From the NCBI GenBank assembly GCA_027186245.1, contig CP114492.1, positions 10,196,501 to 10,260,500 on the forward strand: DNA of 64,000 bases, read 5' to 3'. The translations under genes and the position numbers were made by a program. How positions within the stretch are numbered: position 1 is the stretch's first letter; the number at the start of each line of letters is the position of its first letter. The stretch is from Coriaria nepalensis. Lineage: Eukaryota; Streptophyta; Magnoliopsida; Cucurbitales; Coriariaceae. The notes below the pieces were generated by a model, which had not been told where the DNA came from, searched no databases, and saw only the letters and a list, made by a program, of their open reading frames with translations. Below, piece by piece: positions 23,351-34,517 of this stretch.

Positions 23351-23563
23351 TTTTCTAAATTATTTCTTCATAAGAGTATACGTTCTTCGTTTGAACAGGC
23401 AAGAGAATACGCAAAGGCAATGAACGCAACACTGTTCTTCTCGAGTGCAATGTACAATATAAATGTGAACAAGATCTTCAAGTTCATAACGGCAAAGCTG
23501 TTCGATTTACCATGGACTGTGGAACGGAACGTGGCGATTGGAGAGCCAATCATTGACTTCTAG
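22232..23563 (+). CDS. SGP: Septum-promoting GTP-binding protein (SGP/Spg1-type small GTPase)
   Basis: Exons 22232-22706, 22804-22900, 23068-23107, 23212-23295 and 23399-23563 encode 286 residues. About 85 residues precede the GTPase domain (MSQICRQLSRRQRIHRRVLL, then a Ser/Thr/Pro-rich linker). The P-loop is LLGDCDIGKTSF (G1). The G3 region reads CIWEVGADKR, the G4 region ILIGTKFDDF, and the C-terminus is LPWTVERNVAIGEPIIDF. The last of these is a signature I associate with plant SGP1/SGP2, relatives of yeast Spg1 that act with MAP4K kinases. There is no prenylation motif, as expected for Spg1. Odd: the G3 Asp and second Gly (DxGG in Spg1) are Glu and Ala here. The Ala arises at the exon 1/2 junction (G|CT). 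Confidence 0.92.
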
Positions 23564-24233
23564 AGGCCAGTCAATCGTACCAAGAGGAGGAGAGAGCTCA
23601 AACTTTTGTAACATCCCGGGTAAAGCGAACCGACAAGACCAATAGATTGTCTTCTTCTGGTTATATACAGATCATATATATATATATATGCATGTCTGTG
23701 TAGATATATATATATATGAGACTAGATTGTATAAGTATAAGATGATATGATGATTTCAGTTGTTTTGATTGTGGTAAAGCAATTGAGAAAGATCAGGCAG
23801 CAGGCTCACATCTCCATAGCCATATATGTTTAAGAAAAATACGTGTTTGTCAAACAAATCAAAGTTACGAGATTTCGTGATGAAACAGAATACAACTCCT
23901 CAAGTTCTCCCTTTCATCTAAAATCTGAACTATTTATCTGTTTTCCTCTTTTTGCTGAATTCATCTGTTTCAGTGCGACGGCATAAGGAAACAGACAAAA
24001 ACATAATGAAGGGTAGTAAATATAACCAAAGCTTTTTTGATCCAGCAAAGATTCTGGAGATTCTTGTTATTGATTTGATTAGGAAAGGTAACAAGAGCAT
24101 CCATGAATGCAAACAAGATCATAAGCCTATAAGATGGCAGAAAAAAGTCTGACATCCATTTGCAAGAACAGAAAGTTTAAGCAAATTTATGAGTCTGAAA
24201 AAAAAAACAAAACAAAAAGGGAAAGTAGCAGCT
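23564..24233. other. SGP 3' UTR and convergent spacer
   Basis: This is the 3' end of the SGP transcript (with TA runs near 23670-23720) and the 3' UTR of the convergent small gene. No further coding signal is visible. Confidence 0.5.
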
Positions 24234-25281
24234 TCACTCCAGTTTCACCTCTCTTGTTGGTGGGTCCAACTGCAGATACGTATATGGCTCAGTGGGTTCC
24301 TCTCTGCATTACTTGCATATATTCATATAGTTCATGTACTATGTATCAGAAAAAAATGAATTGAATAGCAAAGGACAGTTTAAGACAGACTCAATGTAAG
24401 TTATGAAATAGATTTGATAATGTAACATGGATGGATACTTCCGATTTTTCCGTACCCGGGATTAGAACGCATACACCGCCAGAAGAGCTTGAAAGGTCCA
24501 GGAACAGTCTTGAATGGGTTCCCCTCAAAACAAGCCTACAATACAAACCATACTCGTATACCAAATCGCTAAACTACAACTTTAAACAGGGGCAAAACGA
24601 GTGAAAAAAAAAAAAAAGATCCTATCATTCATGTTGTATCTCAATTACAGGTTGGAAAATAATGAATGGGGGCAGTAGTGACTAGTAATCAGTGGATTCT
24701 GTTGTGTTGAAAAATAACAAGAGGGTCACTCACTCTGGCTTCTATGCATTGTTTGCATCATATCACATAGGATACCAAATCACTCTGGCTTTTAGTTTCT
24801 GCTAAAACACTTAGCTTCTAATTCTTTGCTCCTCAATTCAATTCAACAGACCATTATTCTAATCTTCAAAGGCCACGACAATAGAAACAATTGAAAAACT
24901 TCATGAGGAATAAATAGTAAATCCAGCAAGCTTGAGGGAAATTTGCAAACTGACTCATCCATATGCAGAATTAATTCAGCATTAGCCCTTTTGCTAGAAC
25001 CAGTTCATAATTCAACTTAATATTTAAATCATGAGAACATAAATAAAAGAAGAAAAAGAAAATTGATTAAGACAAGAGTGGACTGACAAGGCACGGTGGA
25101 ATTGGAAGATCTAAAAATAGAAAAGGCGAAGAAGAAGAAGAAGAAGAAATGAAATATAAATAATTACTTGGATAACATCCTCAGCTCTGTCATTGCATCG
25201 ATGAGCCTTAGGTTGACGATGATCCCCTTCCGGCGTACCCCAGGGACTCTCTCTCCTCGGCACTGGTCTCGTCTCGCTCAT
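24234..25281 (-). CDS. Conserved small plant protein of 87 residues, function unknown
   Basis: A three-exon minus-strand gene whose exons are too short to appear as open frames: 25281-25168, 24535-24456 and 24303-24234, total 264 bases. It reads MSETRPVPRRESPWGTPEGD at the N-terminus, then HRCNDRAEDVIQ | ACFEGNPFKTVPGPFKLFWR, CMRSNPG and EEPTEPYTYLQLDPPTREVK to the stop. The junctions (CAA|GTAATT, TGTAG|GCTTG, GG|GTACGG, GCAG|AGAGG) keep one frame throughout. I recognise the middle and end as a strongly conserved plant protein but cannot give it a name with confidence. Two Cys in the centre and a Pro-rich C-terminus are the main visible features. There is no signal peptide or membrane span. 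The gene is convergent with SGP. Upstream (25282-25380) is a CT-rich leader and promoter. Confidence 0.82.
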
Positions 25282-26570
25282 CCTTCCTTCTCCCCCCTTT
25301 CCCCTTCCTGCCTTCCTCCGCCCTCCGCCCTTTTATTCGTATCTGCTTTGCTTCTTGGGTTTGCCCAATCTATTGGGCCTTGATTGTAACGGATTTGGGC
25401 TGAACTTGTTATTAATTGGGCTTAACAGCCTGTTATTTTTGTAAATAATTCTACAAATATTTTATTACAAAGTGATCGTAACTGGGAAAATACGACATCT
25501 CTGGTACCTTCTTGTACCTAGAGTTGCAAACAAAATTAACTGCCCCTTTTACCCTCAGCATTTCTTTCTGGCCACCCAAAATTTCCCTTCTTATGATTCT
25601 GTCCCATTTTCGAACATTTATTACTAATTTACTAGCATTCATCTCTTAAATGGTTTTGGGCATAAACGGAATTTCGTCACTTTAATACAATATATTCTTT
25701 TAGGCCTTTTTTTTTTTTTTTTTTTTTAATTTAGATTCTAAAAGATTTTTAATGATTTAAATTTATTTTGATTTTGAAAATAATATTAAATAGGTAGTTG
25801 ACTTAAAGTGATGAGACAATAAGTTATATCCTTTTTTTTGTTCCAAATTATGTCCACTCCCATCCAAAACCATATTATATAATATAATAATTAAATTATT
25901 TATTTTTTGTCCATCATAATATAAAAATTAAAATCATACATACATGTAAAGTTGTAAATAGGTGTGTGGATTGGTCGGAAGATTTGGGTTCGAATAATTT
26001 TTATAATAAATTTAAATATAATCAGTTTTTTAAAATTTTAACTCATAATTAATTTAAATATCTTAAAATTTTAATTATATGGTCAAACAGTCAACGCTAA
26101 GTAATGATGGACACTCTTCACATGGGCTTGGACTAAAGACCTGAAGGGTAAGCACTGCATGATGAGCTGGTCTGGACTAATAATGACCATGAAATGGAGT
26201 ATCGTGTATCGTAGGGACCCGTGACGTCAGAAAGTTCGAATTATTAGTCAAAACCCAAACTTAGTCGACTCATATGAGCGATGACGTGGAGTGGTTTCTC
26301 TCTTTTGAATCTATCTCTACCCACGTACGTAAAACACCAAGTCAACCTTTGCCGCACTATAATTATAATAAATTTTTTAAAAAAATAGACGTTTATTTTT
26401 GTATTTTTCTTGGTGTCACTATTTACTGATCAGATAATAAAACATTTATATCTAATTCTAATTATAATTCTAGTACATACATCACATCAAGAGTCTCTTC
26501 TTTCAACACTGTTTGCTTTCGTCATCTAATACGACACGAACCCCGTTCAATTACAACTTTATTTGTATTA
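25282..26570. other. AT-rich intergenic region
   Basis: Promoter and leader of the 87-residue gene, followed by AT-rich spacer. 25708-25728 is a T-run. 26210-26340 is less AT-rich and contains GACGTCA- and TGACGTGG-like bZIP-type words, but no gene can be tied to them. Confidence 0.45.
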
Positions 26571-27060
26571 TTGTTGGGATCAGCCAAGCGACGTCGCTAA
26601 CTACGTTCATCAGAGGCACGAATTTGAGCTCGTACCCGACTTTGGAGAAGAGAGGCTGACCGATCAAATGTAGCCCTTGTGGATGAGGCTGATCCGACGA
26701 AGGGGCCAACATCCCCGGCCATAGAAAGACAGGTTCTCCCATAGTATCCGGGAATATCTGATCGGTCATCCTAGTATTTGATCGGCGTGATTCAACAAAG
26801 GCAGGTTTGACCTCTGTGAACGCTTCCAACATAGGGACCCACATCAGCCGGAACTGACTCACTACTGGTTAAAACACACCGTTTGACTTCGCCATGGTCA
26901 GGAAAGGAAGTACACGTCCGTCACAAGCTCTTAATCACGTGATCTCCACGCTCCTACCTTACGCTCCCGGTTTTTCTTAAGCACGCTCGAGATCTAGTGC
27001 GTGGAAATGACGCATACACAGAATTAAATATATATGTGTATGTATTAATGATATTTCTGC
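26571..27060 (-). other. GC-richer unassigned segment, possible LTR or retroelement end
   Basis: On the minus strand this segment is open for 104 codons (26862-26551), ends in CCCAACA near 26572, and is richer in GC than both flanks. It repeats the word GATCGGTCAG/GATCAGCCTC. The translated protein matches nothing I know. Given the gypsy relics next to it, I suspect part of a long terminal repeat, but I could not pair it with a second copy. Confidence 0.3.
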
Positions 27061-27559
27061 AAACTCGATACAATGGGGGGGGGGGAAGAAAGTGCGAGAG
27101 CGGCATGAACGTAGTAAATGACCTTCGCCATGCAGGAACTGTTGGGTTCAGGCTTATTTAACGAGGTTTGGATCTGAATCGCCGAATCACATTCGTAGGG
27201 CATGACTTGGGATTCGAAATTGATTTTTAAATTACCCATTTAACATCATACTATCATCATACATACTAACATACATGTATTTATTATATAGACAATTAAT
27301 TATGTCAAATATTGTTGACGTGTAATTCTATTTGAATAAAACGATTTACGATCATCAATATGTTCTAAGATTGGATGGGCTTACAAAGACAAAATTAATA
27401 GACAATGTCGGGACGATGGCCGAAAAATCTCTCTCAAACAATCAAGTCAATAAGGGTTGAGGGAATTCGGTGGAATGCAATGACTATGGAAAATGGTTGT
27501 ACCTTTTCCTAATGAAGTATAATTCATTTTATATTTTTGATATGAATACAAAATCCCTG

Positions 27560-28340
27560 ACATGTCTATGAGTTTGGGCCATATTGGCCCATCCTTTTAC
27601 TTGCATGAGCCTCTAATCTCTAACTTGACATTAATAGTGGCGATTCCACACTTTCACCGTGATCGCCTCTCCAATCGAGACATAATGTTTATCCTTCACA
27701 TGCACTTTTTCCATGCACCCTCATCAACGAATATAATTATTTATCCATTAATGTTCAAAATAGGAATCTGGGCTCCCATTCACCCCTTCATCTATGAACT
27801 CCTTCACGCTTGAATGTTGCCCCCAAGTCAGTTAACGTCGAATGCATGATGGCATATCATAAGCCTCTACATTCTTTACTTTAAGGTAGTATACAAATGT
27901 CACCTAAGAGGGTCTTCTTCCTCTCCGTCCTCAACTTCAGCCGCAACCTCCAAAGTTGGTACTACACCTCCACCGCAACGATGGGAATCCCTTGACAGGC
28001 CTTCTAAGGTTCAACAAACACTAGAAGAAAAAATGGTGCATCTTGACCATAGAGTGGTAGCGTTCGCGGAGAGCTTATAGAGTAAAAAACACCTTATGTT
28101 CATCATGTAAGTCCTTCTTCCTCTAGTTTCCAGGTTTTCCTTAGGTTGGCTTCCCGACTTATGTCATTTTCTTAAGTAATGCTTACCATCCCTCGCCTTA
28201 TTTGATGAAGATGAGGCCGTATGAAGTGGAATATTAGACAAGCCTACAGTAGAACAGTACTGGGACACAATTTTGATGAAGGAACACCTCATCGAGTATG
28301 GCCTCATAGATGATATTCCTCCCCTAGAGGTACACCTCTT
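27560..28340 (+). mobile_element. Antisense frame of the gypsy relic (PF04195-like, 'gypsy-type transposase' domain)
   Basis: Plus-strand translation gives GPSFYLHEPLISNLTL, then FKIGIWAPIHPFIYELLHA, a stop, LPPSQLTSNA, a stop and WHIISLYILYFK. Further on, around 28240-28340, it reads PTVEQYWDTILMKEHLIEYG and LIDDIPPLEVHLFKVFW. The pattern 'P.HPFI.E.L....L.PSQL..NAW..I' is the one I know from the plant gypsy-type transposase family (Pfam PF04195). That family is often found as an antisense extra frame in Tat-type elements. At least two in-frame stops interrupt it. The orientation is opposite to gag-pol, as expected for such a frame. Confidence 0.6.
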
Positions 28341-28624
28341 TAAGGTTTTTTGGGCATCATAGGATGAGGGTAGAGTTTTGACCCCCCCCCCCCCCTCCCT
28401 TATTTTCCTATTTCTTTCACATGCTTTCAAACTTGTAAACTCTTTTTAGTTAATGGAATGAACCTCTCTCTGCTCTTTCTTCATACTTCTTATCCTCATC
28501 GTATTTCATCTTATCTTTCTTCCTCCTTTGAGAGGCTGGCCTCTTTAAGGGTCAGGGTCTTAATATTGCACGAGATGTGATTTTTTTTAGCGCTCAACCT
28601 TAGCTCTTCTAGTCGTTCAATGCA

Positions 28625-29010
28625 TCTCTAAGTGGGTAATGGTTGAGCCTCTAGTGGCTTCTTAGCATCAGGTTCCTTAGACACTCAATAAGTGCCCAAG
28701 TATGATGGTAAAGCTCCTGGTGGGTGCTTAGCCTCAACTTCTATGGGCAACAAATAAGTGCCCAAGTATCTAATGGCAGAGCCCTTTACGGATATTCATC
28801 ATCAGTTTTAGTGGACACCAAATAAGTGTTAATGTATGTGATGGTTGAGTTTTTAGTAGGTGTTTAACATCAGGTTACTTAGATACCAAGTAAGTGTCAA
28901 AGTATGTGATACCCATACCGTTGGCAGGTGCTCAGCCTCAGCTTCTGTATGCACCAAATAAACCCCCAAGTATGTGATAACTAAGGTCTTGGCAAACGCT
29001 CAGCCTTAAC
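28625..29010 (+). repeat. Degenerate minisatellite, about six units of 60-73 bp
   Basis: A motif resembling AAGTGCCCAAGTATGTGATG followed by GTGGGTGCTTAGCCTCAG recurs near 28631, 28690, 28752, 28825, 28892 and 28960, with irregular spacing of about 60-73 bases and many substitutions. It starts where the reverse-transcriptase homology breaks off and ends before the antisense frame, so it occupies the spacer of the retroelement. Confidence 0.75.
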
Positions 29011-29998
29011 TCAGGTTACCATCAGATCGATGATGGGTAAGCAGTAGTTGTCTTTTGAACAGACTATGTTCAGGTTGGTGAGATCTATGTATAAACATCA
29101 CTTACCTCTACCTTTCGATACCATGACCTCGTTGATCAACCACTCTGGGTATTGGATCTTCGTGATTGCCCCAATTACCAATATCTTCTTGACTTCCTCC
29201 GATGTAGCCTTCCTCTGCCTAGTGGGACCTACTCCCGGTTTTAGCCCTAGTTGATGAACGATTACATCTTCATTCATTCCTATCATCCCATATGAACAAA
29301 TAAAGGTTATCTTTTAGACATCCGATAATTACTACATGGTCAGCCTCCAGTAAGAAGACGCTCACCTTTAACTTTTTCCCTCTTTACTTCAAACTTTTAT
29401 CATTTTATGCCGCTCAGCTAAGGTGACCCTGGTACGTCGCATTCGCTCATTCTCCTTTCGCAGCCCGTCTTTAGCTTTCTTATTTTCCTCCTCATCCATT
29501 GGCGTTGCAACCTCGATTGTATTGACCTCCTGGATTGGGACTAAGGACTCTCCTTTCAGGGTGGCTAGATAGCATTGACACGCCTTGATTTAGTTGCCCT
29601 TGACGACCCCCACTCCCTCTTCTGTAGAGAACTTCATTGCTAGATGTTTGGTGGATACTATAGCTCCCAAGGTATGATTCAAAAATGACTGAGGATGATG
29701 TTGTAACCAATAATGTCTCTTTCATCACAAAGATGTCCATCATGAAAGTAGCTTTGCATGGATTTTCTCCTACTATCATTTGCAGGCCGATTAACCCCCT
29801 AAGGTATACTGTGCTTCTAGAGAATCCGGTGAGGGGCATGTTGATGGGTTTTAGCCTCACATTGGTTATCTTCATCCTCTCAAAAGTGGTGAAAGATACA
29901 TTATTTGATGTGCTCCTGGTATCCACAAATACCATATTGATGAGGCTGGATGAGACATTAACCAAGATAACTAAAGCTTCATTATGTGGATATATCAC
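29000..29998 (-). mobile_element. Gypsy pol relic: aspartic protease and start of reverse transcriptase
   Basis: The protease part runs from 29998 (HNEALVILVNVSSSLINMVF, then VDTRSTSNN) to about 29450. Its catalytic DTG/DSG is DTR, so it is inactive. After a frame change the reverse-transcriptase lead-in reads MNEDVIVHQLGLKPGVGPTR, EEVKKILVIGAITKIQYPEW and LINEVMVSKGRGK (29286-29098). It continues past a TGA (for an expected Trp) as YIDLTNLNIVCSKDNYCLP to about 29005. The polymerase core (YxDD), RNase H and integrase are absent. Confidence 0.8.
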
Positions 29999-30548
29999 TC
30001 ATTACTCATTGCCCTAGTTGAATGTGAGCTGAGCTGAGGCTGATAAGGAGAAAATCTTAGTATGAGCGAGTAACCTCAACCATCATTTTCTTTGTGGGCT
30101 AGAATCGCCTCATTCCAGTCCACCAGTGATGACATGGATCTCTCTGGCTACCCCTTGATGTTCAGCTGTAGCTCCTACCTGCTTGGTCCTAAGGATATTC
30201 TTATCATTCTCACTTCTACCTCGCTCTCCATTTCAGGATCCTCGGCCTCTATCCACATACTTGCCCAAGTATCCCTCCTGGATAAGTCTCTTAATTTTTC
30301 TCTTCAATTGATGACACTCCTCAATGCGAGGGCTATGGTCATGATGGTACTTGCAATATAACCTTTTATCTCTTTGGGAAGGAGCACTCTTCAAGAGCTG
30401 CTCTAAAGAAAGAGGTTTTGATCCTTGTAATGGGTGTAGATTACCTTGATGTTATAGATTAAAGGCATAAGGGTCTCCTTGGGTAGTAACATACTGACCT
30501 TCCCGTCATGGCTCACCTTTTCACAGCTTTCTTCTTCTGATCATTTCC

Positions 30549-31665
30549 CTAGTCCAACCTCCCCATCGGCTCATTCTTCTTCCGCTTGCTATCCTGACTT
30601 GAACCACTACCCTCAGCTCGTCCTAGTAGGGATATCATTTGCCTCTCGACTATCTCAGCAGTCACCTCGATCCTCTTAGTTTCGATGAGTGCCTCAAAGA
30701 AAGATTTGAAATGAAGCTTTTCTGAATGGGTAATGAGCTCTCTATCATTAGTCATTCCCATGAAAGCGTGTAAGACTCCCACGTCTATAGGTGCTTCCGT
30801 CTTATTAGTCGCAACATGGAAACAATTCACATACTTTAAAAGAGGCTCTCATGGGTATTGTTAGATAGTGATGAGATTGATCTCATGCATTATTGGGGTA
30901 TTCCACCCCTATGAAGTTGGCTAAGAACTGAGTGCTCAATGTAAGCGACTGATACCACTCAATGGCAGTCTCCTTTAACGTGATATAAAAAACTTGACAC
31001 ATTAGATCATCTCCTAATTCGTTCAACCTCATCGTGGTCTCATAGGTTTCAATATGATGACACAATTCCTGAGTCCCATCATACCTTTTCTTGAGAGGGT
31101 CTGAACTTGGATGACAAGGAAGCTCTTAAAATGCACTAAGTGAACGGGCTCCTTGGCTTCTTAAAATCGGCATTAGCTTCCTTCTTGATTAGCACCTCTA
31201 ACTCACTAAACTTCTTGTTCTGCTTAGACTTCTGGATAGCATTCTTGGCCTTTTCTGCCCTCGGCTCAGCCTTGAGGTCATCAGAACTGGCTACCACTTC
31301 TACTATGAGATAACATTAAAATGTCATTCATCTTCTACTGGTTGCCTGCCATTAGTATTATTGGGATTCTCCGGCTGTTGCATTAGGGGGACCTCAACCC
31401 GTGCTTCCCTAGGAGTTGTAAATCCTCCCTCATCTTGGTTCTAATACGAGTAAGGGCATCTGTCAACCTCTCATCCATTACCCGATCCACCGTCCGAGCG
31501 TGCTTCACCATATTTCTCCATCCTCTCAAAGAGTATGACCAAGTCTACTCCCTCACTCCTAATAGGCTGATTAGTTCGAGAAGGTGCGCCTCCTCTTCCA
31601 AGCAGAGATTGCGCTTTAGTTTGATGCCTCCTTCCCAAGGGCGGTGGTGGGTTACACTCCCACAT
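30549..31665 (-). mobile_element. Gypsy gag relic
   Basis: The minus strand encodes pieces of a retrotransposon gag: ETYETTMRLNELGDDLMCQV plus FYITLKETAIEWYQSL (31065-30883), then LLKYVNCFHVATNKTEAPID (30860-30790) and a Ser/Lys-rich stretch to 30549. Upstream (31665-31471) is a proline-rich N-terminal frame with PPPPLGRRHQTKAQ. 'L.GTA..WY..L' is the usual gag core. Several frameshifts separate the pieces. Confidence 0.78.
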
Positions 31666-31812
31666 CCCTATCTACTAGCAACCATGTTATTTGCATCCTC
31701 TGCATTTTTCCCTTTCTGTTCATCTCTCTCATTGCCTTCGTGATTCAAATAGTCTAACTCATTTGAAGTTTCAAGTATGGAGATGAAGACGTTCCCATGA
31801 TATATGTCAAAT

Positions 31813-32505
31813 TGTTGATGTTCATCCGAACGGAATTTCGCATCAACGACTATGTAAAAAAATAAAATAATAAATATGTTAAATTTTTTTTTGTTGGATT
31901 TCTGACTTTTCCTTAAAAATAAAATAAAATAAGAATTTAATTTCCATGCATGAAAGGAAATTGACAACGTAAATTTGACAAGGTGTTGAGAAAGCATACA
32001 AGAAAATTGAATGAAACGCATGTAAATAACAATATTGAATATTGACTTTGATACATATGAATCTGACAATAAATATAACATATGATACGATCATGAGTCA
32101 TTATTATTGTATAATTGTAGAGAATTAATTAAACCGTCTCTGAGGAGAAGTCCTATAATCATAACTCTTCCATGAATATAAAATGCATTTATTAATTGGC
32201 CAAAAAAAAAAAAATAACATAACATAACATAAAGTAGGTAACAAGATTACATTTATCATTTATGTTGTGAATGGGACACTATAGATAATAGGATATGTCG
32301 CAAAACCATGACAGTCCAGAAATTAATATGACCTTCAATGTTATTAAAAAAGTATGCGTATATCTGCTCTGTCACTTATTACATTCCTAATAATAAATAA
32401 ATAAATAAATAAATAAATAAATTGCACAAACAAGTTTTGAATGAGAGGGATTGCCTTCTCTTAATGATTAGTATTTCTTAAACATTATTATTAAGTGAAA
32501 TAATA

Positions 32506-32536
<31 letters not shown>

Positions 32537-33234
32537 TTTATTACAATACAAACCTTTGTCCCAAAACTTACAATTCATTGCAACAAGTAGGGCTTATGGA
32601 TAGCAAAGCTTGGTATGGCTTATTGTTTAAAAACAAGTGACTTGTAATTATCTGTAAGAAAACAAGTGACAACATAATTTAGTTATGCAACAAAAGTAAG
32701 AATACTATGTACTTAGGAATGTGATTAAGAATGAAGAAAAACGTTTCAATCATGATTAAGAGATAAGGTATATCTTCAAATTATAAGAGAAGTAATAAAG
32801 AGATAATATATGAGAAGATAACAATGAATATCGTAGATAAACTAATATACCAATTACCGAACAACAGATGCAACATCTCGAGCTATCGGATTATCTAAAT
32901 TGTAGCTTACCTAATATAATTTCATTTAAAATCATCTTAAGAAAAACTTAAGATCATATTAAAAACAAAATCTAAAAAAAAAAAGAAGATATAATCTTAG
33001 TAGGAAAAAGTTGGAACTGTAATCAAATAAACCCCATGGACTGAAATTATAAACCTAAGAATGTATTGGAATCTTGTAACAAAAATACGTACGCAAAGGG
33101 AGATGTAAAGGATATATAGAAGACGAGTTGGTAGCCGTCATTCATTGCACCATACACTCTCCTTGAGGGAAAATTAAACTCTACAAATTATCTCTCTTTC
33201 TCTCTCATCTCAATTAACACCTCTCGCCCACCAT
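31813..33234. other. AT-rich spacer upstream of HDG2; possible LTR remnant
   Basis: No supported gene. The part next to the retroelement (31813-32200) is where a 5' LTR would be expected, but I could not match it to a partner. (TAAA)n occupies 32393-32421, and A and CA runs occupy about 32507-32536. From about 33100 the sequence becomes CT-rich, like the leader of the HDG2 gene. Confidence 0.45.
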
Positions 33235-33242
33235 TAAATGCA
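33235..33242 (+). promoter_or_regulatory. L1 box (TAAATGCA) upstream of the HDG2-like gene
   Basis: An exact match to the L1 box TAAATG(C/T)A, the element bound by HD-ZIP IV proteins and required for epidermal expression. It lies 816 bases before the HDG2-like ATG, inside a CT-rich stretch that may be leader or proximal promoter. It fits auto- or cross-regulation by HD-ZIP IV factors, which is known for ATML1/PDF2. A single 8-mer also occurs by chance. Confidence 0.55.
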
Positions 33243-34057
33243 ATCGCATCCTCTCAATTCGCTCTGCATTTACTCCTTCCCCTTCCTTTCAACCTCTCTG
33301 ACTCTTTCTACTCCCTTCTGATCCTTTCTCCTTCTTCTCCCTTCCCCTAGCTCTAAACCACCTCTCATGGCCAAAACATCGTAAGTTTAACAGCTCCATC
33401 AAAGCCTTAGATCTCCCGTCAGAAACCAGTGCTGGAAAACAGATCAAGGAACACCTCTATATTACATACTTCCATCAACGGATTGTTCAATGGTGTGCCG
33501 CTATCTCTCCTCTAAACAAACATGGTAGCTTATGTATAAAACCACCATTTAAGTTGCACTCCTTTTTTTTTTTTTGCCTTTATCTCCATCTTTTTTTTTT
33601 CTTTTTCAATATTAACAGTACAGATTTCATACTACTACATTCATCTTACTTTGTTTCTTAACTATAAAAAAAACAAATTGTGTGTTGGCTAAGAGTAGAA
33701 AGCAAAGTTTGGAAGCAAGAGTGTAATAAAATATAAAGTTGGACTTATATATTGTCCGAGATCTTCGTATGCGTTATGCACATTTTGCTGGTTTTCGTCT
33801 GATCATGTTTGATCTGTCCAAACCTAAAAGCCGTATCAACTTTCTCAAACTTTCCCTAAAATAATATACTCTCTTCCTTTTTAGCGATTATATTCTATCG
33901 GGTTCCCACGTAACAAAACCTAGAGGTTGCTCTTCAAAAGCAGACACATAAACAAACATCAGCTGTCCATCTGTTTTTGCAGCATTTTTCTGGAAAAGAG
34001 AATCTAAACGAGTACTAGCTTCATATATCTAATCTTTGTTTGAAAGGTAGAGTAAAT

Positions 34058-34463
34058 ATGCCAGCTGGGATTATGAACGCCGCCAGAAACACGCCGTCGA
34101 TGATCGGAAGGAACGGAAATGTTAACAGCTTTGGATCCTCATCGTCTCTCAACCTTAGTCAGGTCAGTCTGTGTTTCGGTTCTCATCTCTTTCTGTAAGA
34201 ACCAGCGGTTTTAGGTCTCTTGATCTGCCTTTTCATGTATTTGTTTTTTAATTATTAAAATATATAAATTAAGTTCACTTTTTAACTAGTTTTTATATCT
34301 AATTCCATTTCAAGAAAAATCCTTCTCGATATCTGTAACCTAAGAGAAATGGAGAGAAAGAAAGGCAAAAGGTGGGGAGAGTATACATATTGAATTTTCA
34401 AAAATAGTACCTTTGACATGGCTCTTTCTTTCCCAAGTATAAAGTCTTGCCGGTGCTTATTTT

Positions 34464-34517
<54 letters not shown>

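Larger units (their letters stand above)
27560..31812 (-). mobile_element. Degenerate Ty3/gypsy retrotransposon relic (Tat-lineage-like)
   Basis: Going along the minus strand from high to low coordinates: a degenerate primer-binding-like stretch ending CATGGGAACG (near 31810-31788), gag (31665-30549), protease (29998-29450), a reverse-transcriptase N-terminus (29286-29000), a tandem minisatellite (28625-29010) and finally a reading frame on the opposite strand (27560-28340). RNase H and integrase are not visible. Every domain has stops or frameshifts, so the copy is dead. Gag-PR-RT in this order marks Ty3/gypsy. An antisense frame between pol and the 3' LTR is, from memory of the literature, typical of plant Tat-lineage elements. 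I could not pin down the LTRs. Confidence 0.75.

Noticed and set aside
26551..26862. Minus-strand frame of 103 codons near the gypsy relic
   Set aside because: It is coding-like in base composition but matches no protein I know. It is more likely repeat sequence, so I listed it only as an unassigned segment.
27075..27085. G11 run as a G-quadruplex site
   Set aside because: A single homopolymer is not a four-tract G-quadruplex motif.
28382..28395. C14 run (G14 on the element strand) as a polypurine tract of the retroelement
   Set aside because: It lies on the wrong side of the antisense frame, and no LTR begins beside it.
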